Position numbers and translations under genes: made by a program. Shown here in pieces: positions 23,698-35,332 of a stretch of 64,000 nucleotides of DNA. The stretch's first letter is position 1. Each line of letters begins with the position of its first letter. Location: NCBI GenBank assembly GCA_023313575.1, contig JAJTTP010000006.1, forward strand, positions 2,108,001-2,172,000, in the 5' to 3' direction. A model generated the notes under the pieces. The model did no database searches. It was not told where the DNA came from and was given only the letters and a program-made list of their open reading frames with translations. This stretch comes from Eutypella sp. D-1. Taxonomy: Eukaryota; Ascomycota; Sordariomycetes; Xylariales; Diatrypaceae.

Positions 23698-26192
23698 GTG
23701 GCAGACCAACGATCGAGCCAGCAGTCTTCCCGATCCGGACCGTACCATACCGACCACACCCCGCGGCCCCCGCGCGATCTCACCAACCCCCCATTATCTG
23801 CTCCGGGACCATCTTCGTACGAAACAACCTCCCGACATACCACCTCCCGTCAAACCTCCACCATTTCCGTTCCCGTTCCCGTTCCCGATCTCGATCTTGA
23901 TCCCGATTCCCACCCATCTCATTCGCCTCCACCGACCCTCCCGCCTCTATCTTCCCTCCAGAGGCAAATACTAGGGAGGAGGCGACGTGCCTCGCACGAC
24001 GAGCACGACTCACTGGCCTCCGATTCCGTCGATTTAGTCCCTTTTGGTGCCACCGCTTCCCAGAGTTCCCAGAGTTCCCAGAGTAGCATACCGGTCTCTC
24101 AAGCTCCGAAGCGCCGACGAGTCGACGGCAATATGTTTGATGAGGAGAGACACGTAGCCTCCAACGGCACATCGCGCCCTTACACTAATGGGAAGGCGCA
24201 GCAACGCTCACAACCCGGCGCGAGCGCCAATGGAACCCATAAGCCTGCCGTGACGCTTAATGGCTCGTCAAAATCCCGGGCTCTAGAAGATTATTTTGGG
24301 CATGATCGTGAGGAGATTACCAGGATTCTCATACAGACCTTGTCCGATATGGGTTACCGCACCGCGGCAGAGAGCGTGAGTCGAGAGAGCGGCTTCAACC
24401 TAGAAAGTCCCACGGTTGCTGCCTTCCGAAGTGCCATCCTCGAGGGAAGCTGGAGCGAGGCAGAGCAACTGCTTTCAGGCGCGAGCATATCCGGCGAGAG
24501 GGCGTATCACGGCGGTAACGGGTTGGTTCTGGCAAACGGTGCGGATAGAAATTTGATGCGGTTCTGGATACGGCAACAAAAGTTCCTGGAACTACTGGAG
24601 AATAGGGCAACCAGCCAGGCCCTTGGGGTCCTCCGGACCGAGCTTACGCCGTTATACCAAGATGTGCCGAAGCTTCATTTCCTATCCAGTCTTATTATGT
24701 GCCAAACTAGGGAAGATCTGTTAGCGAAAGCGGGGTGGGACGGCGCATACGGTCGATCCCGGCAGACTCTGCTCTCCGAACTATCGAGTAAGTGGATAGA
24801 GAGACTCATCGACAACCACACCCCCGCTGGTAATGCTAACCACCATTACAGAATGTATATCACCCTCCGTTATGCTCCCGGAACACCGACTCGCAACATT
24901 ATTACATCAGGTGAAGGCCAGTCAAATAGGAGCGTGCTTATGGCATTCAAGTTCCGAGTCTCCCTCGCTCTATTCAGACCACAGGTGTGATAGGCGTCGG
25001 TTCCCTACCGAGAGCGTCCTTGAGTTAGACGACCACGATGGCGAGGTCTGGCATCTCGCCTTCTCTCACGACGGCACCCGGTTGGCGAGTTGTGGTAGTG
25101 ACAAGCAAGTTATCATCTGGGAAGTACCATCTTTCAAGGTCCTACACCGTCTGACGGACCATGACGACGGGATTGGAAATGTGGCCTGGAGCTGGGATGA
25201 CACGAAACTCGTCACCTGCTGCCGAGACCGGTATGCGAGATTATGGGACACCGAGGTAAGTAGTGAGGAGACTCATCCCGACAGGGCGCTGGCTGACGAT
25301 ACGATAGCTTGGCATCTGCATCAGAAAGTTAGAGCGGTTCGCGGAGCCCGCGTGTAGTTGCGTATGGGCCCCGAACGATGAAACTTTTATTACAGGTTCA
25401 TTGGATAAAGGGCGAGGTCTCGTGGAGTGGAGCGCGTCTGGGGATAAGGTGGCTGAGTGGCCCAGCGATCACCGGGTTGAGGACTTGACGGTCTCGCCCA
25501 ACGGGCGCTGGCTTGTCGCCATGGATGATCGCCATCACGTGCAGGTGTACAATCTCATGACGAGGGAGTTCGAGTACAAGATCGACCTCAACGTGCGGTT
25601 AATGTCAGTCAGCATCAGCGAGGACTCGCGGCACCTTCTGGTGAACCACCAGAACGGCGTCGCGCAGCTTATCGACCTCTTCACGAGAGAGCCTGTCCAG
25701 AGCTATACGGGCCATAACTGCGGCGATCAATTCGTCATTCGCTCGACGTTCGGCGGCGCGGATGAGAGCTTCGTAGTGAGCGGTAGCGACGGTACGTCTT
25801 GTTGTGCTTTCACCTCGCCCCCTTTTCTCCTCCCTTTTCTATTGCCCCCCTTGCCGATGCGTTGTGGGTTTTTGCGGTAGCTTACGTGAAATACAGATGG
25901 CCTCATACATATTTGGCACAAGGTCAGTGCGCAATTGGTCGAAAAGCTAAGTGGGCACTCTCCTCGGTGCAACTCGGTCTCCTGGAGTCCTACGGACCCG
26001 TGCCTCTTCGCCTCATGCGGGGACGACGGCAAGGTCAAGATGTAAGACCCCCCCCCCCCCCCTTTCCCCTCCACGATTAGATTCGAACCGCTCTTCTCTA
26101 TTCCACAACTAACTCACAACTTTAGATGGTCCAACAACGACTGGCGGCGAACCCACATGGGGACGATGTACCGGAATCCGAACACCTCCTGA
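23698..26192 (+). CDS. GID7: GID/CTLH ubiquitin ligase subunit 7 (WDR26-like WD40 protein)
   Basis: Exons 23698-24787, 24852-25255, 25308-25791, 25897-26041 and 26126-26192. The N-terminal 145 residues are low complexity (Ser/Pro/Asp) with a KRRR basic patch. LisH follows (REEITRILIQTLSDMGY) and CTLH (VAAFRSAILEGSWSEAEQLL), then about seven WD40 repeats with motifs such as EVWHLAFSHDGTRLASCGSD, GLIHIWH and FASCGDDGKVKIW. This is the layout of yeast Gid7 and human WDR26, which help assemble the GID/CTLH E3 ligase that marks gluconeogenic enzymes in yeast. The 5' boundary is uncertain: the frame opens after a TAG at 23686-23688, begins with no ATG, and the first in-frame ATG is 24133. An upstream exon with an acceptor near 23681-23688 is likely. 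Confidence 0.87.
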
Positions 26193-29100
26193 AGGATATA
26201 GGGCTGTATCCGGAGAACGTGCGTTTTCTTCACTAGTCTAGCACGTTTTTTATTATTATTATCTATATCATCATCACAATTGCTTTGACAAAGAACAACA
26301 ACAACAACAACAAACACAGTATGAAAGCATGGTTACGGCGAAATTCGGGTTTCGGTCGGTACAGGGAGTGTGGCCGGGGCAAGGGGGGCGGTGGGCGGTG
26401 GTGCTCTTTTCGCAACGAAAGCATTTACAACTTTCTTTTTCTTTTCTTTTTTGGTTTGTGTTGTCTTGTTTTGTTTTCTCTAAGTTTCTATTGATACACA
26501 CATACACATACACACATACAGACACAACTCTCACACAGCAAACTCCTGGGAAAGAAACCCTTCGTCCCCTCGCCTTGTTTTTTTACCCCTCTGTCCTCTT
26601 AACTAGGGGCCCGCCGAACGAAGCGAGCCTTCTTTCCGCCTTTCTCTCGCCTGCCGCCCCTTTTTTGAGTGATGATGACCAACCAACCAACAGCTACTTC
26701 CGGAATCTCAATCTACGTGCTGCGCTTTTTTGTATGTGTAACTCGACTCAAACACGAACACGAGGCGGTCGTGGGGGTTGCGCTGCGTGCTTCGGACACG
26801 CACCCCCACGCGCGCGGCGGAGCAGGAGGGCGTATCGGGTCCGCTTGATTCGATTCTCAAGGCCGCCCTCGTTCTGCTTCCGGTTTTCTTTTTTCGAGAG
26901 TTTAGATGTACGCGTGCGTGCATGTATTTGCCCCGGGTCGGACCACCCCTCCTACATGCATACATGATGTGATAGACATGGGAGAGCTCATATGTAACGG
27001 CCTATTGCCAAGGAACGGAAACAAACCCCACTAACCTCCATCGCCCCCCCCTTTTCCTCTTCCTTTTGTGTGGTTTTTCGCTTGTTTTTTTTTTTTTTTT
27101 CTTTTTGTATTGTAGTGGAACATATCTACAGCCCCTCCTCCCTCCCGGGTTTTTTCGTTTAATACTTTCTTTCTTTTTCGCCTCTGCTGTTTGTGTATTC
27201 CTGGGCTACATAGGCGGGCCGGCATGTCGATGATTATGGGGGAGCGGGAAAGGATGCCGGCCGGGCCTCTCGGGATTGCTACAGGGTCGGGTATGCGGGT
27301 TTCGGTACAGTTTCGGGTGGTACTTGCTCGATTTCGCCTGCCTCTTTCATCTTGCTTCACTTTTGTGGCTTTACTTTACTTCACTCCGCTCGGTCTCGGC
27401 TGTAGAACAAGGGACGGATGAGGATCTGTTGTGTGCACTGGGTAGGGTAGGGTAGGGTAGGGTAGGGCAGGGTAGCCAGGCGGCGAAGTTAGACGATGGC
27501 TACTGCACCGCTGCGTGGGCTAGGTAGATAGAACGAAACGAGAGCAAAGTAAGTAAGGAGTGGGGAAATATGCCAACTCCATCCCGTTCCCGCTAGGTAT
27601 TCTTTCTCCCGATCGTGCTCGTCGTTCTTCGGGGACCGTTGCGTGTGCGAGAATCTCGTACCCCCTTTACACCTACATACCACCACTCCTCTATCCTCGT
27701 GTGGTTTTGGTGCGTAGGGATCGAGTAAAACCCTGAGCGAGCTGCTCGCCGATTACACTGGTTGGTAGCCTGATGTTCATGAGATCCGGGAGATAAATCG
27801 GATAGATATGTAGATCGGAAGGGGGACAGTCAAGTGAAGCAAGCGCCTTCGACCGACCCGCCGATATATATAGATAGAAACGCGACTACGCCGGATCCGT
27901 GCCAACTGCGTCGCATCGCATGCACGTTACGATGTGGTGTGGTGCGGATATCTGGTCTATCTTCGTGGTTTAGGCGTCTGCAAGGTAGCATTGAATCTAT
28001 AGAAGGGGGGTATTGCAGCGAGGGACAAGTTCTCTGTCTGTCCTGCATAGCTTTACGTCGCAGACTTCCCCCCCCTCCACCTCTCCATCTCAGCAGAAAA
28101 TATTCTTTCTTGGGGGCTAGAATGGGACACCTTGTTATACGAGTCTAGATACATATTCTTTGTACAGTCTTGTTTCAAATAGTGGGCAAGAGAGTAATCA
28201 TTGGCGATTCCATAGGCGTCACGTACAGCCGATAGGTGAAGGGTACGACTTCTAGGATTGGGTATGGAGGCGTTTAAAGGATCTCGCACAGCGCTATGCA
28301 TGAAAAGGAGGCCCAAATTAGTCATCAAGTCTTTATCTTATCTGATCTAATCTATTTGATCTTATCTGATCTCAATTATTACGTACCGATCCATTGCAAG
28401 ATCCTAGTGCAGCTTACCAGCCCGTGCCGGTGCTCTTTAGTTCCTATAGAGTTATACAAGGCAGGTCTACTTGGGACTGGGCACACTACCTACGTCGAAA
28501 AGCTATATGGAATGTCAAGTCCGACCTTTAGCAGAGTTCGCAACTAATCCTTCAACATTAGACATCAGGAGAGGATAAGCCACAGAGTAACTGGACACCT
28601 ACTAGCTAGCAACAGTTAATGCCTACCACTCACCTATTAGTCACTCATGTGGGCAGTCAAATCAACAGCCTTAGAAGTTCCATATCTGCCTTACCTACCG
28701 GTAGCTGCTCTAGGCAGCTATATATCAAGCCTATTGCAGGCGGTACTTGGGTTAGGTATCCGCTCGGGGCCTGACCTAAGTTTGGCACGAAAAGATGGCC
28801 TGGGTGGATTGGACAAGTGGTGAACGGGCCGTGGTGAACACTTGGGAAGATTGGAATTGATTGTCCCTATATATCACTAGTGCCCGGACGGGTGACGCCT
28901 GAGGAGTTCTTTGCCCCCCCTTTGCCCCCACTTACTGAGGTGAGGCATGTGGGTGGTCGTCAGCTCCTTTAAACAGGTGACGAGGATTTTCAGGCACCTG
29001 CATTTTCCTTTACGACCAAAAAGGCGGGACAGCCAGACAGGATTTAGGTACCTCCTATATCTGCATGCAGAGAATCACAAGCCTAAAAAAGGGAGCGAGC

Positions 29101-30155
29101 AAGCACGGGTATAGCGATACCTTACCTAAGTATGTACACCGCAGAGTCATCCTAGTGACCCAATCGCTGCCCGACTGGTGCCCAGACGGTGCCTACTGCC
29201 ATACTTACCTGTACTAACCTCAATTTGGAAGCGTGACTCTCCAGGTCTCCAGACTAAAAGTGCTTAATTACTCATTCGGGTAATACCTGACTTTCTCGTT
29301 ATACCGGTGTAGCGGTATAGATACGCGGATATCTAGGTATCGGGGCGCGGAAGGGAGTTAGGTATGGGATCCTTATCTCTACACCGCCACATTCGTGGCT
29401 TAATTACAGTTGACAAGCAGAAGACGACGTAAGTGCCACCCCCTGCCACCCCACCTCCCCCCGGCTGCCGTGGATGCTGCCCAGGTCCAGTGGTTCCGTT
29501 CCATCAAGTCCACCTGGGCAAGCATGAACCAGATGTCCAATATGGCCAAATGTACTTCGCTAGGTACTTAATTCGTACATGCAAATGTATCATCTACCGA
29601 TGTACTGTACATATCTTGCGACTCCCGTCCAGTTGCATTAAACCCATAGTTAACTTAAAACAACATTACCACTTCCCTGCAACTACCTCTACAACTACCT
29701 CTACAACTACCTATATCTTGTATCTCCAACCTGGAACTTAAACATCACCTGGGCATCAACCAACTTCCAATCCCGTATTAAATCATATCAACCATTTTCC
29801 ACAATAACACCCCCCTTACATCCCCATACATCCCCATACTAAATTAACTAGAACTATCATTGCGCTCACCGTGATATTTTAAACTGAGCCTTTTCATCGC
29901 AGGCCCCCTTCTACTACCGAAAAGGCGGTAGATCAAGGAGAAAACGCCACCGTAGAAGTTATCACGAGGGAGGGATCGCCCACCCCGAGTCGTCTAAAGC
30001 CCCTCGTCCCTGATTTCGATCATTTGGCTGCCAACTTTCACATTGCGACTGCGCCGATAGATTCCCATCATCATCACCACCCTCTCGCGTTTCGAAAGCG
30101 ATCTCGCAGCCCGTCGAACGACATCGACGATCACCACCAATACAAACTACGCAAA
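26193..30155. other. Gene-poor stretch of about 4 kb
   Basis: No convincing gene. The first 1.2 kb is T- and GT-rich and may include a long GID7 3' UTR. A GGGTA tandem lies at 27440-27475. From about 28490 to 29600 TAGGTA/TACCTA motifs recur, and a 12-bp tandem (CTCTACAACTAC) is at about 29688-29711. The right end (29.7-30.15 kb) is C/A-rich and fits the VPS1 promoter and leader. The frame upstream of the VPS1 ATG is open back to about 30000 but has no ATG. Confidence 0.5.
27440..27475. repeat. GGGTA pentanucleotide tandem repeat
   Basis: About seven units of GGGTA, with one GGGCA variant. It resembles but is not the TTAGGG telomere unit. No function can be read from it. Confidence 0.85.
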
Positions 30156-32640
30156 ATGGCCGACGTCGTACCCGCCCAGGGAGGCATCATGGACCCAGGC
30201 CTGATTAAGTACGGATCCGAATCCAGCTGAGCTGCGCGCCCCCTCCAGTGTCATGCGACTCTTAATATAATAAATAACCTCTTACACTGACTGACCACTG
30301 ACTGACACGATGCTGACGATGATGATGTATTTAGAACCGTAAATAAGCTACAGGATGTCTTCACTACCGTAGGCGTGCAGAATCCCATCGATCTACCCCA
30401 AATAGCCGTCGTGGGAAGTCAGTCCAGCGGAAAGAGTTCCGTACTAGAGAACATTGTTGGTCGCGATTTGTGCGTTATTATTACCCTTCAACTACCCCTT
30501 TACTACTCTTCCCCCTTGGTCGTCCTACCCTTGCTAACATCCTCATCCCAAATATCACTATAGCTTACCTCGAGGTTCCGGTATCGTGACGAGGCGACCC
30601 CTAGTCCTGCAACTGATCAACCGCCCTGCTACCGCCCAGACGAACGGTAACTCCGCCGAGGTAGCCGACTCTACTTCTACTGACAAGCAGGCCAATACCG
30701 ACGAATGGGGCGAGTTCTTGCACATTCCCGGCCAGAAATTCTACGACTTTCATAAGATTCGCGATGAGATTAGCAGGGAGACCGAGGCCAAGGTCGGCCG
30801 AAATGCTGGCATCTCCCCATCCCCCATTAACCTGCGAATCTACTCCCCGAACGTTCTGACCCTCACCTTGGTCGATCTGCCCGGGTTGACCAAGGTCCCC
30901 GTCGGAGATCAACCGCGCGATATCGAGAGGCAGATCCGAGACATGGTCCTCAAATACATCCAAAAGTCCAATGCCATCATCCTCGCCGTCACCTCTGCCA
31001 ACACTGATCTGGCCAACTCTGACGGTTTGAAGTTGGCTCGCGAGGTCGACCCCGAAGGACAACGGACCATCGGTGTCCTGACCAAAGTAGATTTGATGGA
31101 CGAGGGGACGGACGTCGTCGATATTCTGGCTGGCCGCATTATTCCGTTAAGGCTGGGATATGTCCCCGTCGTCAACCGAGGCCAGCGCGATATCGATAAT
31201 AAGAAACCGATTTCCATCTCCCTCGAGGCAGAGAAGAACTTCTTCGAAGGACACAAGGCCTATCGCAACAAGAGCTCCTACTGCGGTACCCCCTACCTCG
31301 CGAGGAAATTGAACCTCATTCTCATGATGCACATCAAGCAGACCCTCCCCGACATCAAGGCCCGCATCGCCAGCTCCTTGCAGAAGTACACCGCCGAGCT
31401 CGAGAGCATAGGGCCCTCCATGCTGGGGAACAGCACGAACATCGTCCTGAACATCATCAACCAGTTCTCCAGCGAATACCGAGAGGTATTGGAGGGTAAG
31501 AGTGGCGAGCTTTCGAGCGCCGAGCTTTCCGGAGGTGCTCGCATCAGCTTCGTCTTCCACGAGCTGTACTCGAATGGTGTGAAGGCGGTCGACCCCTTCG
31601 ATGTTGTTAAAGATGGCGACATCCGGACTATCCTATTCAACTCCTCCGGTCCCTCTCCGGCTCTGTTTGTGGGTACCACCGCGTTCGAGTTGATCGTCAA
31701 GCAGCAGATCCAGCGGCTCGAGGAGCCCAGCTTGAAGTGCGTTTCGCTCATTTATGATGAGCTGGTGCGCATTCTCACCCAGCTTCTCTCGAAGCAATTG
31801 TACCGGAGATATCCTCAGCTCAAGGAGAAGTTCCACTCCGTCGTGATCGGCTTCTTCAAGAAGGCCATGGAGCCGACCAACAAGCTGGTCAGGGATCTTG
31901 TGGCCATGGAGACGTGCTACATCAACACCGGCCACCCCGATTTCCTCAACGGTCACCGCGCCATGGCCATTGTTAATGAGCGGTACAACGCCGCCAAGCC
32001 CGTCCAGGTTGATCCGAAGACCGGCAAACCTTTGCCGGCATCCTCGACCCCGGCCCGGTCCGGCAGCCCTTCTATGGACCCTGCTGACTCCAACTCGGGC
32101 TTCTTCGGAAGCTTTTTCGCCGCCAAGAACAAGAAGAAGGCCGCTGCCATGGAGGCCCCTCCCCCTATGTTGAAGGCATCGGGTACTCTCTCCGAGCGCG
32201 AGAACATGGAGGTAGAAGTTATTAGTAAGTCCCTCGAGCCTGCCTCGCACATAATCGCACACGTGGTCAATAGAACACACGAGGCACTAACGACACGCAG
32301 AACTACTAATCGCGTCGTACTTCAATATAACCAAGCGTACGATGATCGATATGGTCCCGAAGGCCATCATGCTGAACCTTGTCGCGTAAGTCCCAATCTT
32401 GTTTTAAACGCTGGCTTCCCTCGACTTCTTCATATTTCTAGGCATCTCTAACATACAATCCGGTGCTATAGCTACACGAAAGAAGAAATGCAACGAGAAC
32501 TCCTGGAGAACATGTACCGGACCGACAGCATCGACGACCTGCTCAAGGAAAGCGACTATACCGTCCGCCGCCGGAAGGAGTGCCAGCAGATGGTCGAGTC
32601 GCTCGGCAAGGCCAGCGAGATCGTCAGCCAGGTGCAGTAG
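30156..32640 (+). CDS. VPS1: Dynamin-like GTPase Vps1
   Basis: Five exons, 30156-30208, 30335-30469, 30564-32224, 32301-32385 and 32472-32640, giving 700 residues, the usual length. The dynamin GTPase domain shows the P-loop GSQSSGKSS (45-53), switch region [10 protein letters not shown] (69-78), DLPG and TKVD. A middle/stalk domain follows, then a variable Ser/Pro and Lys/Ala-rich linker, and the GTPase effector domain at the C-terminus (from about EREN to VSQVQ). There is no pleckstrin-homology or proline-rich domain, as expected for Vps1. The protein acts in vesicle scission at Golgi/endosome and in peroxisome fission in yeast. The start is the first ATG in frame, followed by a second at codon 12. 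Confidence 0.96.
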
Positions 32641-34343
32641 TTCCATAAATATCCATCGGACGGCGAACACCCACCCGCCCCCCATCATGCCGCAATCACC
32701 CTGGGACTTACTTTACCTTGGACTATTAGTTTGTTTACGGAGTCGTCTAACCCCACCTACCGCGCGTTCTCGAGAGGAAAGAAAAGGAAACCGGAACCTC
32801 AAGAAACTCGACCACCCCAGGCCACTGGACCCTTATCCACCATCCCACTGGACCGCTAGTGCGACAAATCTCCTTGGTGATTTCGACAACCCCGGGCATT
32901 AAAGACAGACACGGATAATCATTACGCATTCCTACCAACGGATCGGCCGTGGAGGCGGGGGAGGGAGGGGTGCGTGTAGCTACATGGATAAGACGAGGAG
33001 GCCTTGCTAGACATTTGGAGAACGAATAGAAACGAAGGGGTGGGGGAAAACAGTCTTCGTGGCTTCCACCTATCATCTTAGTCCCCCACCTTACCTGGGA
33101 TCGTCATGGAGTGTAGTGTGTGGGTCAAGTCCGGGAGAGAGGGAGGGGGGAATCCGGAGCGGTTTTCTAACGTCTAGATACCCGAAAGAGATTTGGGGCC
33201 GGCGGGTTGGGGGGCATAAAGGACAGAGAAGGCGGGGGGTGGGATAACGCTTACCTACATAGGAGGAAAGGAAGGTAGAAGGTAGAAGGGAGGAAAGAGG
33301 GGGAGGATGAAATCAAACGCACGAACGAGACGAGACGAAATGATTATGGAAAGAAACCCTGACGGCGCCCTCATAAACCTTTTTTTATTTTAAAGAACTT
33401 CGCCCCCCCCTTGTCCATCTATCTGAACATGTTATGTTATGTTTTGTGTCTTGTGTTTATGTTTATGTTTCATCCCCCCCCCCTCTGGCAGACGGGATAA
33501 ATGAATGAATGAATGAACGCTGTGATGGAGACACAATGATGGGTGGGTTGGATGGACGGACGGATGGGATCAAAACCCCCTTCGGTCTGCCGGCCTGGCC
33601 TGGCCTACATAAAGTGGAAGGATAACTCGTGAGGGGGGGGAAGGAGGTCGGGATGGAGAAGCAGACGGCTTGTGCCATGGGGTTAGAGGGCGACGAAAGT
33701 TATCCTCCCTCCTCTTGCCCCCTTTTGCCTGTCTGCCTGCCAAGCTAGCTGACGAACTGGTTTGACAACCTGCCAGACTTCCATTATATATACTTACCTT
33801 ATAGTCTCCATTCCGCGAACAAAACGAAAGAGAGAGAAGGATACCATGGAATTTACTTAATTAACCCAGTCAATAATCTAACCTAAAACCTGAAGATGTG
33901 GGTTGGCGTAGAGGGTCTGGAGTGATTGCTTGTAGTTTGGGAGGCTGAGGACGGGGTTTGGCTGGGCATCAGTTCGATGGATAGAGGCTGTCTACCTATG
34001 TCTTGCTCACTGGGCTGGGTGGTTGGTACATGTGTTCTGTTCGATTACATGAATAGGTTGAAAATCACGTAGGGTTGTATATAAGCTCACATGTCCAGTC
34101 CGTCTCTACTTTCATACGTATGTAGTTGCATTGTAGAGACCGGACCAAGCTTATCACTTAACTTATTACGGGCTCGCTCCTCGGTCGGCTGAACCTGCTC
34201 AGTTCATATTCTAGTTGTTGCTAGGCTATCCTACAGTGTTTAAATCTCATGGAAAAGGAAAAGTCTTGTGTGTAGTTATCATGATAGGACCGATCTGTCA
34301 TTTCATGGTTGGGGGATTATTAACGATCTACCTACCTACCTTC
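32641..34343. other. Intergenic, no gene recognised
   Basis: No coding frame is supported. The first part should include the VPS1 3' UTR. Purine-rich stretches (33255-33300) and GAAT/ATGA repeats (33497-33520) are present. It ends in TACCTACC motifs abutting a solo LTR. Confidence 0.45.
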
Positions 34344-34559
34344 TGTCACGTGGCAAAGGGTTAGGGGCGCTAACAGCGCCCTCTCCCCTGCTATAGAGGT
34401 TACGATAAATTAGAATTGTCTATAAGTAGGGGGCTTCGCCCCCTGAGGTTCTAGTAGAGGGCCAGAGTTCAATAACTATTCGACCTTTACCTATATTACA
34501 GTGTCCTCACAGTGACTCTCTGGCCACTATCTTTCACTCTGCGCCCAAAACCTCTAGCA
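34344..34559 (+). mobile_element. Solo LTR of an LTR retrotransposon, copy B
   Basis: A 216-bp element starting TGTCACGTGG and ending CCTCTAGCA, clearly homologous over its full length to the minus-strand copy at 12636-12850. The flanking 5-mers CCTTC and CCTAC differ at one base, an eroded target duplication. It contains a TATAAGTAGG box, a GGGCGCT...AGCGCCC hairpin and a GGGGGC...GCCCCC hairpin. No internal region adjoins it. Confidence 0.8.
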
Positions 34560-35332
34560 CCTACCTATCTACCTACGTAGACACTGATCTAGCCAGCAGC
34601 CTACATGGACACCAGCGCGGTCGGCGGCGGGGCCTCGCGGAAGTGGCAAGGCCGCGCGGCTGGTGACTGCTCAAGAAGAACTGCCAGCCAGCTTGAGACC
34701 GATGGCTAAGCGTGCGGCGAGAGGGGGGCCGGCTGCCGCTAGGAGTCGGTGTCGGTGTCGGTAGTGTCGTCGGTCCCGTTGGGTATTTGTCTGGGCTGGC
34801 GGTGCAGCGTTCACGAGGATTGGGGTTTCCGAATAGCGGGGAAGAAGTACAGGCTAGGTAAGGGGAATTGGTTTTTTTTTTTTTTTTTTTTTGGATATGT
34901 CGATTTATTACCTTGCGCTAAGCGATAGAACTGTTGCGACGGGTTTGAGGGTTTGGTTGAAAGGGCGATGCGATAGGGCGTACAGAGTTTATGGAGATAT
35001 TTCCTTTTCTTTTTCTTTTTTTTTTAGGAAAAAAGACTTGTTGAACTGGTGATACGTTTGCTACCAAGTCTTGAATAATTCTCTATATGGAATCTACTAT
35101 TTGCGTGTACCACGAGCATTCCTACCGGGAGGTGGGAGGACATGGGTTGCTTGTCCAATTCCAATTCCGATCCGTCCCGAATCTGTCCCAGCTGAACGGT
35201 ACAACATCACATGCGAGGTTCTCGTTCCGCAAAAACGCGCATGTATCTCTCTCTATTCCACATGTCCCATCTACCCCTATTAGTAACTCAACCTTTCCCC
35301 CTTACACAGGGATTTTCCCCCACAACTTCAAC
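34560..35332. other. Intergenic downstream of solo LTR
   Basis: No gene is recognised. A GC-rich segment (about 34610-34670) with an imperfect inverted repeat ACCAGC...GCTGGT contrasts with its AT-rich surroundings. A T tract lies at about 34871-34892. Confidence 0.45.
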
